Shown piece by piece: positions 45,428-54,512 of a stretch of DNA of 64,000 nucleotides; the first letter of the stretch is position 1; each line of letters opens with the position of its first letter. A program made the position numbers and the translations under genes. The stretch comes from Acetobacteraceae bacterium (GTDB lineage Bacteria > Pseudomonadota > Alphaproteobacteria > Acetobacterales > Acetobacteraceae): positions 114,310-178,309 of the forward strand of contig DNXO01000162.1 in assembly GCA_003506895.1 (NCBI GenBank). Direction: 5' to 3'. The notes beneath the pieces were generated by a model. The model ran no database searches and had not been told where the DNA came from. It saw nothing but the letters and a program-made list of their open reading frames with translations.

Positions 45428-47943
45428 CGGGGCCCGCGCCTCCGACGCGGCATCTCGCCGGCCGTCGGTTCCTGGCGCGCGCGGTCATCTCGTTCGAAGT
45501 TGTATGGCTTGCGCTTTGGCCACCGCTAGCGGTGGTTGGGGTGTTCCTTTGCCTGGCAATGCTTGATGTCCCGCAGCGGCTGCCTGGCTGGGCGCACGTT
45601 GCCTTATTGGTCGTTGTTGTCCTGGCAGCCGGAGGCTTGCTGCTCCGCGGATTGCTGGCTGGTGGGCTTCCAGACGACCGTGCCGCTGACCGCCGCCTAG
45701 AATCCCAATCCGGTTTGACTCACCGCCCTCTTGCCGTTCTGACCGAAAAGCCATCAAGGGCAGATAATCTCAGCCTCGCGCTCTGGGACGCTCACAGGGC
45801 GCGATCAGTTACTCAGATCGGGCGGCTCCGTGTGGGTGGGCCACGGCCGGGGCTGGCTCGGCGCGATCCGCGCGCCCTAAGGTATGCATTGCTTCTGTGC
45901 GTTGTCGCCTCACTTGGGATTGCGAACAGTGATGCGCCGTCACGCCTGTATACGGCGGTGACCCCATCGCTCCCGCCTCCCTTGGGCGTCCCCTCAACCA
46001 GGCTTCAGGCTTGGATCACTCCCCCCGCTTACACCCGCATCGCGCCAATCTTCCTGAAAGCCGAAGGTGGGACCGTATCCGTTCCGGCTGGGTCACATCT
46101 GACTGTCAACGTCTCCGGCGACAGGACCGCGCCTGTTCTGTGGCTGAACGAGCGCAGCGATCCTTTTACTTCCTTGGATCACAGCAGTTTCCAGGCGGAC
46201 CTCGATCTAACCCGCGGCGGTGTGCTGACCGTAAAGCGGGATGGAACCAGCGTTGCCGTTTGGACTTTGACCGTGATCGCGGATCAGCCACCGACGATCG
46301 GCTGGGGCGGCAATCCCGGACGTCAGCCGCACAGCCAGGAGACGAGGCTGCCATGGGAGGTTTCCGACGATTACGGCGTTACTAACCTTCAGGCGGAACT
46401 CCACCTGCGCGACCGGACGGACGCGCCGCCGCTACTTGTGACGATTCCCATGCCGGGCGGCTCAGCGAAGTCGGCTCACGGCATAAGTCGGCCAGATCTG
46501 AACGCGCATCCGTGGGCGGGATTAACCGTAACCGGCCGGCTGATCGGTCGTGACGCCTCCGGCCAAACCGGCGCCAGCGAGGAAAGGGCCTTCGATCTAC
46601 CGGAGCGGCCGTTTCACCACCCGGTAAGCCGCTCGCTCATCGCCGCCAGGAAGACACTCAGCCTACACCCGGACGATCGGGGGGATGCGCTGGAGGCTCT
46701 CGACGAGCTGCTCCAGCGGCCCGACCTGTTCGCGGGCGATTTGGGCGCGTTCACCGCATTGAGTGGCATCTATTACGAATTGGCGCGCAACCACACCGGC
46801 AGCGCAGTATCAGAAGCTCAGGAAATGATGTGGCAACTGGCGCTGCACATGGAGGAAGGCCAAACCGAACAAAGCGCCCGCTCGCTGGAAGCGGCCCGGC
46901 AAGCCGCTCGCGACGCCATGGATAAGGCGCAGGAGCAGCCGAACGATGAAAACCGGAAATACCTGGCGAAGAAACTAGAGGAGCTGCGCGAGGCGATCGA
47001 CCGGCATATGCGGGCACTGATGGAGGAAGCCCAGCGCAACAACAATGTCATGCCATTCGATCCGAAAGCGAAGCAGCTTTCCGCCCAGGTCATGGAGACG
47101 ATCGCAGAGCAGGCAGAGCAGGCTGCGAAGGACGGTCGCATGGCCGATGCGAGGCAGCAGATGGCGCAGCTTGAGAAGATGCTCGACCAACTGCGGAATG
47201 CGCGGTTGCAGGGCGACGAGGGCAAGCAGGCCAGCAGCAAACAACAGCGCGGCAAGCGCCAGCAGAGTGTGGTGCAGGATCTGGTCGCGCGTCAGGGTTC
47301 GTTGCTGGATCATGCCCAACGGCGTGGCAGCAAAGGCCCGTCGGCGCGGGATCCAGCGGCGGAACGGGAGGCAGACAATCAGGTGCAGCGGGCCTTGCGG
47401 CGCGGGCTGGGCGAGTTGATGCAGCAGTTCACTGATCTGACCGGAGAAGCTTCACCCGCTCTGGGCGAAGCGGATCAGGCGATGCGTGACGCCGCGACGT
47501 CATTAGACCAGCACGAGGACGGGGTTGCTGGTGAGCGGCAGCAGCAAGCCATCGCAGCCCTGCAGAAGGGCAACCAAGAGCTGGGGCAGGCAATGGCGAG
47601 GATGGGCCAACAGCCGGGCCGGGATCAAGAAGGAGAAGACGGCCAGGACGGCGACGGCGGTGAAGGGACAATGGGCATGATGATGCTGGACGGTCATCAA
47701 GGTGATGGTCGCGGCACCGGGCCACTGACTGGTTCACCCGACGAAGCTGGTTCTGAAGGTCGCGATCCCCTGGGACGCGTCAACCCCAGGAGTATGACCG
47801 ACAATGCGGACGCCACTGTTCCAGAAGAGCGCGAGCGGCAACGCACCCAGGCGATACAAGAAGAACTGCGGCGTCGTGGCGCGGATCGGGCGAGGCCTCG
47901 GCAGGAACTGGACTATATTGACCGGTTACTGAAGCAGTTTTGA
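45424..47943 (+). CDS. TIGR02302 family protein (large DUF4175-like membrane protein)
   Basis: An 839-residue protein of an alphaproteobacterial family of unknown function. Two membrane helices lie near the N terminus (VSFEVVWLALWPPL region and LLVVVVLAAGGLLLRGLL), with another around residue 145 (ALLLCVVASLGIANS). An Ig-like region with LQAWITPPAYTRIAPIFL is typical of the family. A long Gln/Glu-rich helical C-terminal half (DKAQEQPNDENRKYLAKKLE, QQMAQLEKMLDQLRNARLQG) follows, with an Asp/Gly-rich low-complexity segment near the end (residues about 735-760). The last residues are QELDYIDRLLKQF. The GTG start overlaps the lysA stop, a conserved pairing in the group. The function is unknown; an envelope or peptidoglycan-linked role is speculation. 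Confidence 0.85.
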   Translation: MTGPAPPTRHLAGRRFLARAVISFEVVWLALWPPLAVVGVFLCLAMLDVPQRLPGWAHVALLVVVVLAAGGLLLRGLLAGGLPDDRAADRRLESQSGLTHRPLAVLTEKPSRADNLSLALWDAHRARSVTQIGRLRVGGPRPGLARRDPRALRYALLLCVVASLGIANSDAPSRLYTAVTPSLPPPLGVPSTRLQAWITPPAYTRIAPIFLKAEGGTVSVPAGSHLTVNVSGDRTAPVLWLNERSDPFTSLDHSSFQADLDLTRGGVLTVKRDGTSVAVWTLTVIADQPPTIGWGGNPGRQPHSQETRLPWEVSDDYGVTNLQAELHLRDRTDAPPLLVTIPMPGGSAKSAHGISRPDLNAHPWAGLTVTGRLIGRDASGQTGASEERAFDLPERPFHHPVSRSLIAARKTLSLHPDDRGDALEALDELLQRPDLFAGDLGAFTALSGIYYELARNHTGSAVSEAQEMMWQLALHMEEGQTEQSARSLEAARQAARDAMDKAQEQPNDENRKYLAKKLEELREAIDRHMRALMEEAQRNNNVMPFDPKAKQLSAQVMETIAEQAEQAAKDGRMADARQQMAQLEKMLDQLRNARLQGDEGKQASSKQQRGKRQQSVVQDLVARQGSLLDHAQRRGSKGPSARDPAAEREADNQVQRALRRGLGELMQQFTDLTGEASPALGEADQAMRDAATSLDQHEDGVAGERQQQAIAALQKGNQELGQAMARMGQQPGRDQEGEDGQDGDGGEGTMGMMMLDGHQGDGRGTGPLTGSPDEAGSEGRDPLGRVNPRSMTDNADATVPEERERQRTQAIQEELRRRGADRARPRQELDYIDRLLKQF

Positions 47944-48090
47944 ATCAGGTGATCGCATTAAGCTCGCAGGGCACCGCGCTCATTTTCGGCTGCTGAGAGG
48001 CCGCGTCCTTGCTGATTCGATGGGCTTCCCGAACCTATCAGTAGTCTTGGGTGAGGGGCGGTTTCACCTGCCCCGTCGGCCCGCGCGGCA

Positions 48091-48552
48091 TTACAGCGGG
48101 ATCGCCAGCAGCGTGTCGATCCGCTGGCTGTCACAGACCACGATGCGTTCGGCATAGCGCCACCCACCGCCGGCGTCCCGCTTCAGCGTGTCGAGGTAAA
48201 CACCAGTCGCGAACACCATCATTTGGCCATCGCGCATCGTCCGGACTACCAGGAACGACGTTTCAGCCGTGACAGCCCCATCCGGTCCAGCCTCGATCAG
48301 CGGTATCCCCAGGATGTGCCGGTAGCGCTGACGCTCGTAGATGTTCGCCTCCCGCAGCGCCAGCACGCGATCCGCCAGCATCGCCTTCGAATCGGCGTAG
48401 ATCAGACCGGCCTGATACCCCTTCTCGTAGTTATCCGCCGTGGTCACCTTGTACAGACAGTCGTCGAGGAAAAACCCTGGCCAATCCTCCAGTTTGCCGG
48501 AATCCAGTGCCCGGGCACTGGCCGCGTTCAGGGCGGCGATCTCCATCAACAT
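48091..48552 (-). CDS. Aromatic-ring-hydroxylating dioxygenase, beta subunit
   Basis: A 153-residue cone-shaped (NTF2-fold) small subunit. Family features are ASARALDSGKLEDWPGFFLD, DCLYKVTTADNYEKGYQAGL, ALREANIYERQRYRHILG and RTMRDGQMMVFATGVYLDTL, ending ERIVVCDSQRIDTLLAIPL. It stabilises the alpha subunit hexamer and contributes no metal. I chose the ATG at 48552, two bases after the alpha stop; a GTG 27 bases upstream, overlapping alpha, is possible. It is co-transcribed with the alpha gene. Confidence 0.9.
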   Translation of the reverse strand: MLMEIAALNAASARALDSGKLEDWPGFFLDDCLYKVTTADNYEKGYQAGLIYADSKAMLADRVLALREANIYERQRYRHILGIPLIEAGPDGAVTAETSFLVVRTMRDGQMMVFATGVYLDTLKRDAGGGWRYAERIVVCDSQRIDTLLAIPL

Positions 48553-48554
48553 GG

Positions 48555-49787
48555 TCAAATCCCCATCTGCGCGCGCCACGCTTTCCAGAAGCCCCGCACT
48601 GACGCCTCGGTCGCTCTGGTTTCCGCACCCTCGGCACCCGAACCGCCCATCTCCACGATCGCGGATTCGCCGTCCGCCGCCGCGATCCCGCGCTGCACGA
48701 AGCCGCCGACCGCGCCGTCTTCCATCGAAACAAACCCGGCAGGCCCCGCGAGGTTGGCCTGCTTCAGCCGCATCGCGCGCAGTTCCGGCGTATCGTCGGC
48801 AAACCCGAGATAGGTCCAGTGCAAATCCATGCTGTCCACGCCGCGCGGCACGATCTGCCGCACCGCCAGGGCATTGTGGATCTGCTGCAGGATGAATCCC
48901 GGAAAGATCGAGAGGATTTGCAGGTTGATGTTGTCGTCGAACTCAGGGACCGCGTTCATGAAGGTCGGGTCCCGCAGCTTCAGTTCCTGGTTGTCGGCAC
49001 GCAGTCCGGCATAGGTGGTGTCCGGCCCCTTCGCAGCGGCCAGTGTGGTGCTGGCATGGGCGACACCGTTCTCGCTGACCATGACGCCCCCGCCCTGACT
49101 CAGGCGGGTGATCTTGAACGTGGTGAAAAACGTGTGCAGCAAACTGGCGTGGTACGTGTCGCGCACGTTCTCCATGTACAGTTTCCAGTTGCACGGCAGT
49201 TGCTGCGTGAAGCGGCCAATGACCTCGACCTTTTTGTGCACCACGCGGCGCAGCCGAACCATGACCTCGTGCCCGATATAGGATTCGAAGTCCGGCGTTT
49301 CAGCCGATAGCGTTCCAAACACCAAACCGCACTGCATCGTGACGCGCAGCTTGCGCGGCCCATGCCTCGTCATGTCGAAGTCGTCCGGCATCCCGCCCTG
49401 GCCGTTCACACCGCGCCGGAATGCGATGGAGGCCAGATTGCCACGCAGGTCGTAGCGCCATGCGTGATAGACACAGTGGAAATCCTTTACCCGTCCGCCG
49501 TCATCCAGACAGATCAGGCTGCCACGATGCGCGCATCGGTTTTCGAACGCGACCACTTCACCGTCTTCGGCTCGGGCGACCACCACCGGCATGCCGCCCA
49601 TCATCGTGGTTCGGTAATCGCCGATCCCTGGCACATCGATCTCCAGGCACAGATAGTGCCACCCCGGACCCTCGAAGACCCGGGTTTGCTCGTCCCGGGC
49701 GATGTCCGCGTCGCGATACACCCAGAAGGGGATTCGCGTCAGGCCAGGGGGCCACGCGCCGGCCGGATTGTGCACATGCTGATCCAT
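48555..49787 (-). CDS. Aromatic-ring-hydroxylating dioxygenase, alpha subunit (Rieske/non-haem iron)
   Basis: A 410-residue catalytic subunit. The Rieske [2Fe-2S] site is ENRCAHRGSLICLD with HCVYHAWRYDL (CxH...CxxH). The mononuclear iron site is LYMENVRDTYHASLLHTFF (D-x2-H-x4-H), with the distal Asp expected in the C-terminal domain. Its layout resembles benzoate/anthranilate/phthalate-type oxygenases that hydroxylate aromatic acids. No ferredoxin or reductase gene lies beside it, so electrons must come from a partner encoded elsewhere. A strong ribosome binding site (GGGAGGACGGG) precedes the ATG at 49787. Confidence 0.92.
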   Translation of the reverse strand: MDQHVHNPAGAWPPGLTRIPFWVYRDADIARDEQTRVFEGPGWHYLCLEIDVPGIGDYRTTMMGGMPVVVARAEDGEVVAFENRCAHRGSLICLDDGGRVKDFHCVYHAWRYDLRGNLASIAFRRGVNGQGGMPDDFDMTRHGPRKLRVTMQCGLVFGTLSAETPDFESYIGHEVMVRLRRVVHKKVEVIGRFTQQLPCNWKLYMENVRDTYHASLLHTFFTTFKITRLSQGGGVMVSENGVAHASTTLAAAKGPDTTYAGLRADNQELKLRDPTFMNAVPEFDDNINLQILSIFPGFILQQIHNALAVRQIVPRGVDSMDLHWTYLGFADDTPELRAMRLKQANLAGPAGFVSMEDGAVGGFVQRGIAAADGESAIVEMGGSGAEGAETRATEASVRGFWKAWRAQMGI

Positions 49788-49859
49788 CCCGTCCTCCCGT
49801 TTTGGACTTTTCAGGATGCTACGCCCGGCTTCGGTTTCCCCGCAAACCGTGCGCCATGA

Positions 49860-50273
49860 TCAAGCCAGGCGCTTGTGAAAGAACAGCCGCCGATGACCAG
49901 GCGGGCAATCATCCAGGGCGCCAAACAGCGCATAGCCATGCTTCGCGTAGAACGGCCCCGCCTGAAAACTCAGCGTATCGACACATGCACCCAGACACCC
50001 GCGGCTTCGCGCCTCTGCTTCCGCCGCGGCGAGCAAGGCGGACCCGACGCCTTGTTGTCGCATGGCCTCCGGCACAACCAGCATCTCGATCTCAAACCAG
50101 CGGAACAGCGTGGTGCCCCACAGGCCGCCCGTCACGGCGCCCGAGCCATCCCGGATCGGGATCACCAGCAGACGAGGCTCCGCGGGTCCGATGACAGGCC
50201 GCGAAGCCGCATCCAAGGCACTGAAGATACCGTCGAACACACTTCGTTCGGCGGTATCGACGACGGTAAACAC
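49860..50273 (-). CDS. GNAT family N-acetyltransferase
   Basis: A 137-residue GNAT protein. The acetyl-CoA motif is MLVVPEAMRQQGVGSALLAA (Q/R-x-x-G-x-G/A), preceded by GGLWGTTLFRWFEIE and followed by DTLSFQAGPFYAKHGYALFG, the conserved FYxKxGF-like motif. The substrate is unknown. It lies between the dioxygenase alpha gene and a small Ser-rich gene on the same strand. Confidence 0.85.
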   Translation of the reverse strand: MFTVVDTAERSVFDGIFSALDAASRPVIGPAEPRLLVIPIRDGSGAVTGGLWGTTLFRWFEIEMLVVPEAMRQQGVGSALLAAAEAEARSRGCLGACVDTLSFQAGPFYAKHGYALFGALDDCPPGHRRLFFHKRLA

Positions 50274-50275
50274 AC

Positions 50276-50482
50276 TCAGGCGATTGTGTTGAGCAGGCTC
50301 GAAGTGCTGTTACTGCTGGCCTGGGTGGTGCTGGAAGGCTGTGATCCGGCATCGTCGCTGTCGTGGTCGTTACGATGATGCTGAACCTGACCGGCCGGCG
50401 CCGCGAACGAACTGGACGACGCGGCCCGTGACTGTTGAAGATAGGCTGCCGACGAAGCGGCAGAGATTCCGCTGATAGCCAT
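50276..50482 (-). CDS. Small serine-rich protein of unknown function (68 residues)
   Basis: A 68-residue hydrophilic protein, MAISGISAASSAAYLQQ and then long Ser/Ala/Asn/His stretches (SSFAAPAGQVQHHRNDHDSD), ending SSLLNTIA. GCAGGAG six bases before the ATG is a good ribosome binding site, supporting translation. The ISGIS...S-AYLQQ opening resembles small low-complexity proteins seen in several alphaproteobacteria, whose role is unknown. It has no signal peptide or membrane segment. It starts two bases before the GNAT gene's own start, so both are probably on one transcript. Confidence 0.6.
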   Translation of the reverse strand: MAISGISAASSAAYLQQSRAASSSSFAAPAGQVQHHRNDHDSDDAGSQPSSTTQASSNSTSSLLNTIA

Positions 50483-50605
50483 ATTGAACTCCTGCTTTTG
50501 AAAAACAGCGTCAAACTACCGACGGAGTCTTAACGAATGCTTAATAACGGCCGACAAATTGTATTGGGGTGTATCGATTTGTAAACCGGGCTGTCGGCGG
50601 CTACC

Positions 50606-51790
50606 CTAAACCGGCACCGTCAGCGCGTCGTACTCGTACAGCCAGTCATAGCGCTGCTTGACCTTGTCGGCCTGGAACTCGCGCTCGACGTAGGCGGCGG
50701 CCCCTTCCGGGCTTCCCAGGGCGGGGTTGTGGAAGCGCTTGGTGTTGTCGGAAGACCCGCGCACGATCGCGGCGGTCCGTTGCAAGCGGGCATTCTGATA
50801 ACGCACCAGCGCCTCGGCCGGCGGGGCAGCGTCCAGACAACGGGCAATGACCACCGCATCCTCCAACGCCATGTTGGCACCCTGGGCCAGGAATGGCAGA
50901 GTCGGATGCGCCGCATCGCCCATCACACAGACGCGTCCTTCGGAGAAATGATCCAGCGGTTCGCGGCCGAGCAGCGCCCATTTGTAGGGTGTGTCGATAT
51001 TGCGGATGATGGTCTTGACGTCCTCATGCCAGTTCCGCAGGTCGTGCAGGCATTCCTGTTGCGTGCCGGGCTCGTTCCAGGACTCCACCCGCCAGTCGTC
51101 ACGCTCGATCACCCCGACGAAGTTCAGCAGTTCGCCGCGCCGCAGCGGATAGGTCACGACGTGGCCACCGACGCCCAGCCAGTTGGCACCGACCATGCGC
51201 TGCTGATGCGCCGGCAGGCGTTCCATCGGCACCAGCCCGCGCCACGCCATGATGCCGGTGAACTGTGCCGCCCCCTGACCGAACATCTGCGTTCGGATGC
51301 GGGAATGCACGCCATCCGCACCAATCAGCACATCGCCCGTGACGCGCTCGCCGTTCGCGAGATGCAGGGTCACGCTGTCGGACGTCTGGTCGAACCCGAC
51401 GGCCCCGTTGCCGGCGCGCACCGCATCCGCGTCGGCCAGCCGCACCGCGTCCAGCAGTACTTTGTGAAAATCACCGCGATGAACCATCCAATATGGCGCG
51501 CCGAACCGCTGAACCGAGGTTTCGCCCAGATCGAACACCGGCCAGGTCTGTCCGGTCGTGCCGAGACGAATTTCCTTGGCGGTTGCCGCGCAAACAACCT
51601 GTTGCATGGCGGACTCAAGACCGAGCGCGATCAGGATGCGCGTTCCGTTGGCTCCCAGTTGCAGGCCGGCGCCAACCTCCCGCAATTCTGTCGCCTGCTC
51701 GAACACCCGCACGCGATGGCCACGCTGGATCAGCGCCAGGGCGGCGGTCAGGCCGCCAAGCCCCGCGCCCGCGATCAGGATATCAGCCAT
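50606..51790 (-). CDS. FAD-dependent aromatic monooxygenase (3-hydroxybenzoate 6-/salicylate-hydroxylase-like)
   Basis: A 394-residue class A flavoprotein monooxygenase that inserts one oxygen into a phenolic ring using NAD(P)H. The FAD-binding GxGxxG is ILIAGAGLGGLTAALAL. The DG fingerprint is VLIGADGVHSRIR, and the GD motif is VCVMGDAAHPTLPFLAQGAN. The middle part (GAPYWMVHRGDFHKVLLDAV) aligns with the 3-hydroxybenzoate 6-hydroxylase/salicylate hydroxylase group. The ATG at 51790 has GGAGAA upstream. It ends the minus-strand run 55385 to 50606. The true substrate needs assay. Confidence 0.9.
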   Translation of the reverse strand: MADILIAGAGLGGLTAALALIQRGHRVRVFEQATELREVGAGLQLGANGTRILIALGLESAMQQVVCAATAKEIRLGTTGQTWPVFDLGETSVQRFGAPYWMVHRGDFHKVLLDAVRLADADAVRAGNGAVGFDQTSDSVTLHLANGERVTGDVLIGADGVHSRIRTQMFGQGAAQFTGIMAWRGLVPMERLPAHQQRMVGANWLGVGGHVVTYPLRRGELLNFVGVIERDDWRVESWNEPGTQQECLHDLRNWHEDVKTIIRNIDTPYKWALLGREPLDHFSEGRVCVMGDAAHPTLPFLAQGANMALEDAVVIARCLDAAPPAEALVRYQNARLQRTAAIVRGSSDNTKRFHNPALGSPEGAAAYVEREFQADKVKQRYDWLYEYDALTVPV

Positions 51791-51814
51791 CGGTTCTCCT
51801 TCCCTAAGGGTCGC

Positions 51815-52360
51815 TTATCGCGGTGTTTGTAGCTTCAGCATCACCGCCTCGACCAGTTCGTCAACGGGCAGGCGGGAGTCCAGCCGCAGAACCGGCGCCG
51901 GCTGGTCGGCCAGCCACGCCTCGTGCATCACCAGCCCGCGGCGCAGCGATCCGGCCGTGTCGTAGGATTCCGCCCAGGCGATGAATTCGGCGTTGATGGC
52001 GGCCATATCGCCGCCGGGCTGGATGCGGGCACCCCAGCGCACGGTCTCCCGCTGGCGGAGCCGCTGCATCCGGATGTCCGGATCGAGGCGCAGGAAGACC
52101 ACCAGGCTGTAATGCGTTTCCAGGGACGCCGCCCATTTCGTCGCGGCGCCGGAGAACACCCAGTGGCCCGTAACCGGCAGGCGCTGCTCCAGCATGTTCT
52201 GCCGATCTTCGGCTGGGCGCGGTGTGGTAAAGGGCGGGTCGGTGGGCAGCCAGTACAGGCCGTCAGAGTCAGCATGGGTCACCCCCAGCCGCCGCGCGAG
52301 GGCGGCGCCCAGGGTCGATGTGCCGGAGCCGGATGCTCCCAGGATGTGTATCCGAGGCAT
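51815..52360 (-). CDS. P-loop nucleoside/adenylate kinase-like protein with modified Walker A
   Basis: A 181-residue P-loop protein beginning IHILGASGSGTSTLGAALAR. The Walker A is GASGSGTST, with Thr in place of the usual Lys, a variant known in a family annotated as adenylate-kinase-like AAA proteins. RLDPDIRMQRLRQRETVRWG may be the lid Arg region. Without the Lys, ATP hydrolysis may be altered; the function is unknown. It lies between the ACMSD-type amidohydrolase and FAD monooxygenase genes in the same direction and is probably co-transcribed. Confidence 0.75.
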   Translation of the reverse strand: MPRIHILGASGSGTSTLGAALARRLGVTHADSDGLYWLPTDPPFTTPRPAEDRQNMLEQRLPVTGHWVFSGAATKWAASLETHYSLVVFLRLDPDIRMQRLRQRETVRWGARIQPGGDMAAINAEFIAWAESYDTAGSLRRGLVMHEAWLADQPAPVLRLDSRLPVDELVEAVMLKLQTPR

Positions 52361-52434
52361 AATCCCCCGCGTAGCGCGGTTTTTGCCAGCCGGGAAGCGG
52401 GCACCCGGCTGGCACGCATGACGGCCGACGTCGA

Positions 52435-53511
52435 TTAGATGTCGAGACCGAGGGCAGCAATCGCATTGCCGCCGGCCAGGGCTTCCATCGTGGTATCGTC
52501 CATCCCTTCGACCGACAGAATGTGGCCGATCGGATCATGCTCCGCCATGTCGAACGGATAGTCGGTGCCCATCAGGATGCGATCCGGGCCGAACACGTCC
52601 AACATGTAGCCAAGCTGGTGCGGGGTAAAAACGATGGTGTCCAAATACACCTGCCGCAGGTAATGCGTCGGCGGCAGCGGCAAATTGGCATGCGAATCCT
52701 GGCGCGCGCCCCAGGCGTGGTCGATCCGGCCCGAATACCCCGGCAAGTAGCCCCCGCCATGCACCGCCATTAGCTTCAGGTCCGGGAATGCCGCCAGCGT
52801 GCCGCTGAAGATCAGGTGATGCAGCGCCACCGTGGTATCGAGCGGATTGCCCAGCACGTTGTTGAAGTAATAATTGGTGAGGCGGTCACCATGGGTGAAG
52901 CCGTTCGGGTGCATCATCAGGAACGCGCCCAGCTTTTCCGCTGCGGCGAAGAACGGCCGGAACTTGGCATCGCCAAGTTCCTGGCCATTCACATTGGTCA
53001 GGATTTGTGCGCCCTTCAGGCCCAGCGGCCCCATGATGCGCTCCAGTTCCTCAGCCGCGCGATCGGGGTCTTGCAGCGTCACGGTCCCCAGGCCAGCAAA
53101 GCGGTCGGGTTGGCGGGCGATATAGGCCGCGACACCATCGTTCGTAAGCGCATGCGCCTTGGCAGCGAGATCCGCGTCCAGTGTATAGTAGCACTGGCCC
53201 GGCGCCGGCGCGATCACCTGGATATCCACGCCCATCCGGTCCATGTCCCGCAACCGCCCATCCAAATCCGCATACATGATCTGCGCTCGGTCTGCGTCCT
53301 GGATCGCGTTGATCTCCCGCGTTTCGGCATTGGAGAAGAATGCCAGCGGGATCAGTTTCGGATCGACATGCGGACCGGCGAGACGGGCGGCCTCGGGCAC
53401 TACGATATGGCAATGGATGTCAATTGTCGGGCTCGCGGGCCGGCGCACGCGGCCGGTGGCGACATGGGTGCGGGCAGCGGTCAGACCATAGCGATTCTTC
53501 GGCGGAGCCAT
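52435..53511 (-). CDS. Amidohydrolase family 2 decarboxylase/hydrolase (ACMSD-like)
   Basis: A 358-residue TIM-barrel metalloenzyme. The metal motif is TIDIHCHIVVPEAARLAG. Further ligands lie in GAFLMMHPNGFTHGDRLTNY, LKLMAVHGGGYLPGYSGRID and ILMGTDYPFDMAEHDP, the C-terminal Asp in GTDYPF. This is the pattern of 2-amino-3-carboxymuconate-6-semialdehyde decarboxylase, gamma-resorcylate decarboxylase and 4-oxalomesaconate hydratase-type enzymes of aromatic breakdown. It lies in a catabolic operon with two NAD-dependent dehydrogenases and an FAD monooxygenase. The substrate is unknown. Confidence 0.87.
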   Translation of the reverse strand: MAPPKNRYGLTAARTHVATGRVRRPASPTIDIHCHIVVPEAARLAGPHVDPKLIPLAFFSNAETREINAIQDADRAQIMYADLDGRLRDMDRMGVDIQVIAPAPGQCYYTLDADLAAKAHALTNDGVAAYIARQPDRFAGLGTVTLQDPDRAAEELERIMGPLGLKGAQILTNVNGQELGDAKFRPFFAAAEKLGAFLMMHPNGFTHGDRLTNYYFNNVLGNPLDTTVALHHLIFSGTLAAFPDLKLMAVHGGGYLPGYSGRIDHAWGARQDSHANLPLPPTHYLRQVYLDTIVFTPHQLGYMLDVFGPDRILMGTDYPFDMAEHDPIGHILSVEGMDDTTMEALAGGNAIAALGLDI

Positions 53512-53551
53512 TGAACGGTTTCCTTGTCTGGTTCGTTACGACCGTAGCGGA

Positions 53552-54433
53552 TCAGGCCCGCGTTGCCCAATGGACCGCCAGTTGGCCGGAATCCTTGCCA
53601 CCCCGGCCGGCGGCGATCGCCTCTTCATAGCCGCCAAGCGCGGCTTGCGCGGCCGGCAGATCGAGGCCCGTCGCCCGAGCCAGGGCCAGCATGGTTTCAA
53701 GATCCTTCCTGGCCCCGGAGATATCGAACGACCCAGGCCCCGTGTCGGCACCACCCAGGCCGCGCGCGATGTCGGGTCCGCGTCCCTTGATGCCGTTCGC
53801 CGCGCCGGTCGTGTCGGCCAGGATGTCGATCATCTTTTCCGGACTGAGGCCAGTGGATTTGCACAGCGACAGTGCCTCGCCCAGGGCCTGCCAATAGACC
53901 AGGAGCGGCAGGTTGATCGCCAGCTTCACCCGCGCACCGGCACCGATCGCACCGACGTGCTCGACACGGCGGCAAAGCTGATCGAGCACCGGGCGCGCCC
54001 GAGCAACGGCGGCTTCAGTTCCGCCGGCGAGGCCGAACAGCTTGCCGTCGCGGGCCGGCGCGACGGTTCCTCCCACCGGGCATTCGACGTAGTCGCCGCC
54101 ACGCTGGATGACCTCGGCGGCGAGCGCTTGCTGGACGTCCGGCAGCACCGTGCTCATGTCCACGATCAGCTTGCCGGTCAGGTCGGCGGACAGCAGCCCA
54201 TTCGGTGCACGGTAAACCGTGTCCAACGCGGCGGCATCCAGCACGATGGTGATCACGAGTTCCACGCCCTTGGCCAGATCGGCCGGCGTCGCGGCGGCCG
54301 TGGCGCCATCGGCGACCAGCGCAGCGGTCTTGGCTGCATCGCGGTTCCAGACCGTCAGTTCGTGGCCGAACGTCATCAAGCGGCGCGCGATGGTCGATCC
54401 CATCTTGCCCATGCCGCAAACACCGATGCGCAT
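53552..54433 (-). CDS. NAD(P)-dependent beta-hydroxyacid dehydrogenase (3-hydroxyisobutyrate dehydrogenase family), copy 1
   Basis: A 293-residue dehydrogenase with an N-terminal Rossmann domain (MRIGVCGMGKMGSTIARRL, then VWNRDAAKTAALVADGA) and a helical C-terminal domain. The family Ser/Gly segment is YVECPVGGTVAPARDGKLFG, and the catalytic Lys lies in GARVKLAINLPLLVYWQALG. Relatives oxidise 3-hydroxyisobutyrate, tartronate semialdehyde or similar. The ATG at 54433 has GGGAGGAC upstream. It follows a second member of the same family on the same strand; the two are only distantly similar. Confidence 0.88.
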   Translation of the reverse strand: MRIGVCGMGKMGSTIARRLMTFGHELTVWNRDAAKTAALVADGATAAATPADLAKGVELVITIVLDAAALDTVYRAPNGLLSADLTGKLIVDMSTVLPDVQQALAAEVIQRGGDYVECPVGGTVAPARDGKLFGLAGGTEAAVARARPVLDQLCRRVEHVGAIGAGARVKLAINLPLLVYWQALGEALSLCKSTGLSPEKMIDILADTTGAANGIKGRGPDIARGLGGADTGPGSFDISGARKDLETMLALARATGLDLPAAQAALGGYEEAIAAGRGGKDSGQLAVHWATRA

Positions 54434-54512
54434 GTTATGTCCTCCCTCAATTAAGGGCGTTACTAGATGGACCCGCCGCCGGCCTGGAAATGAAGATTCC
54501 TGCTTGCTGCGA

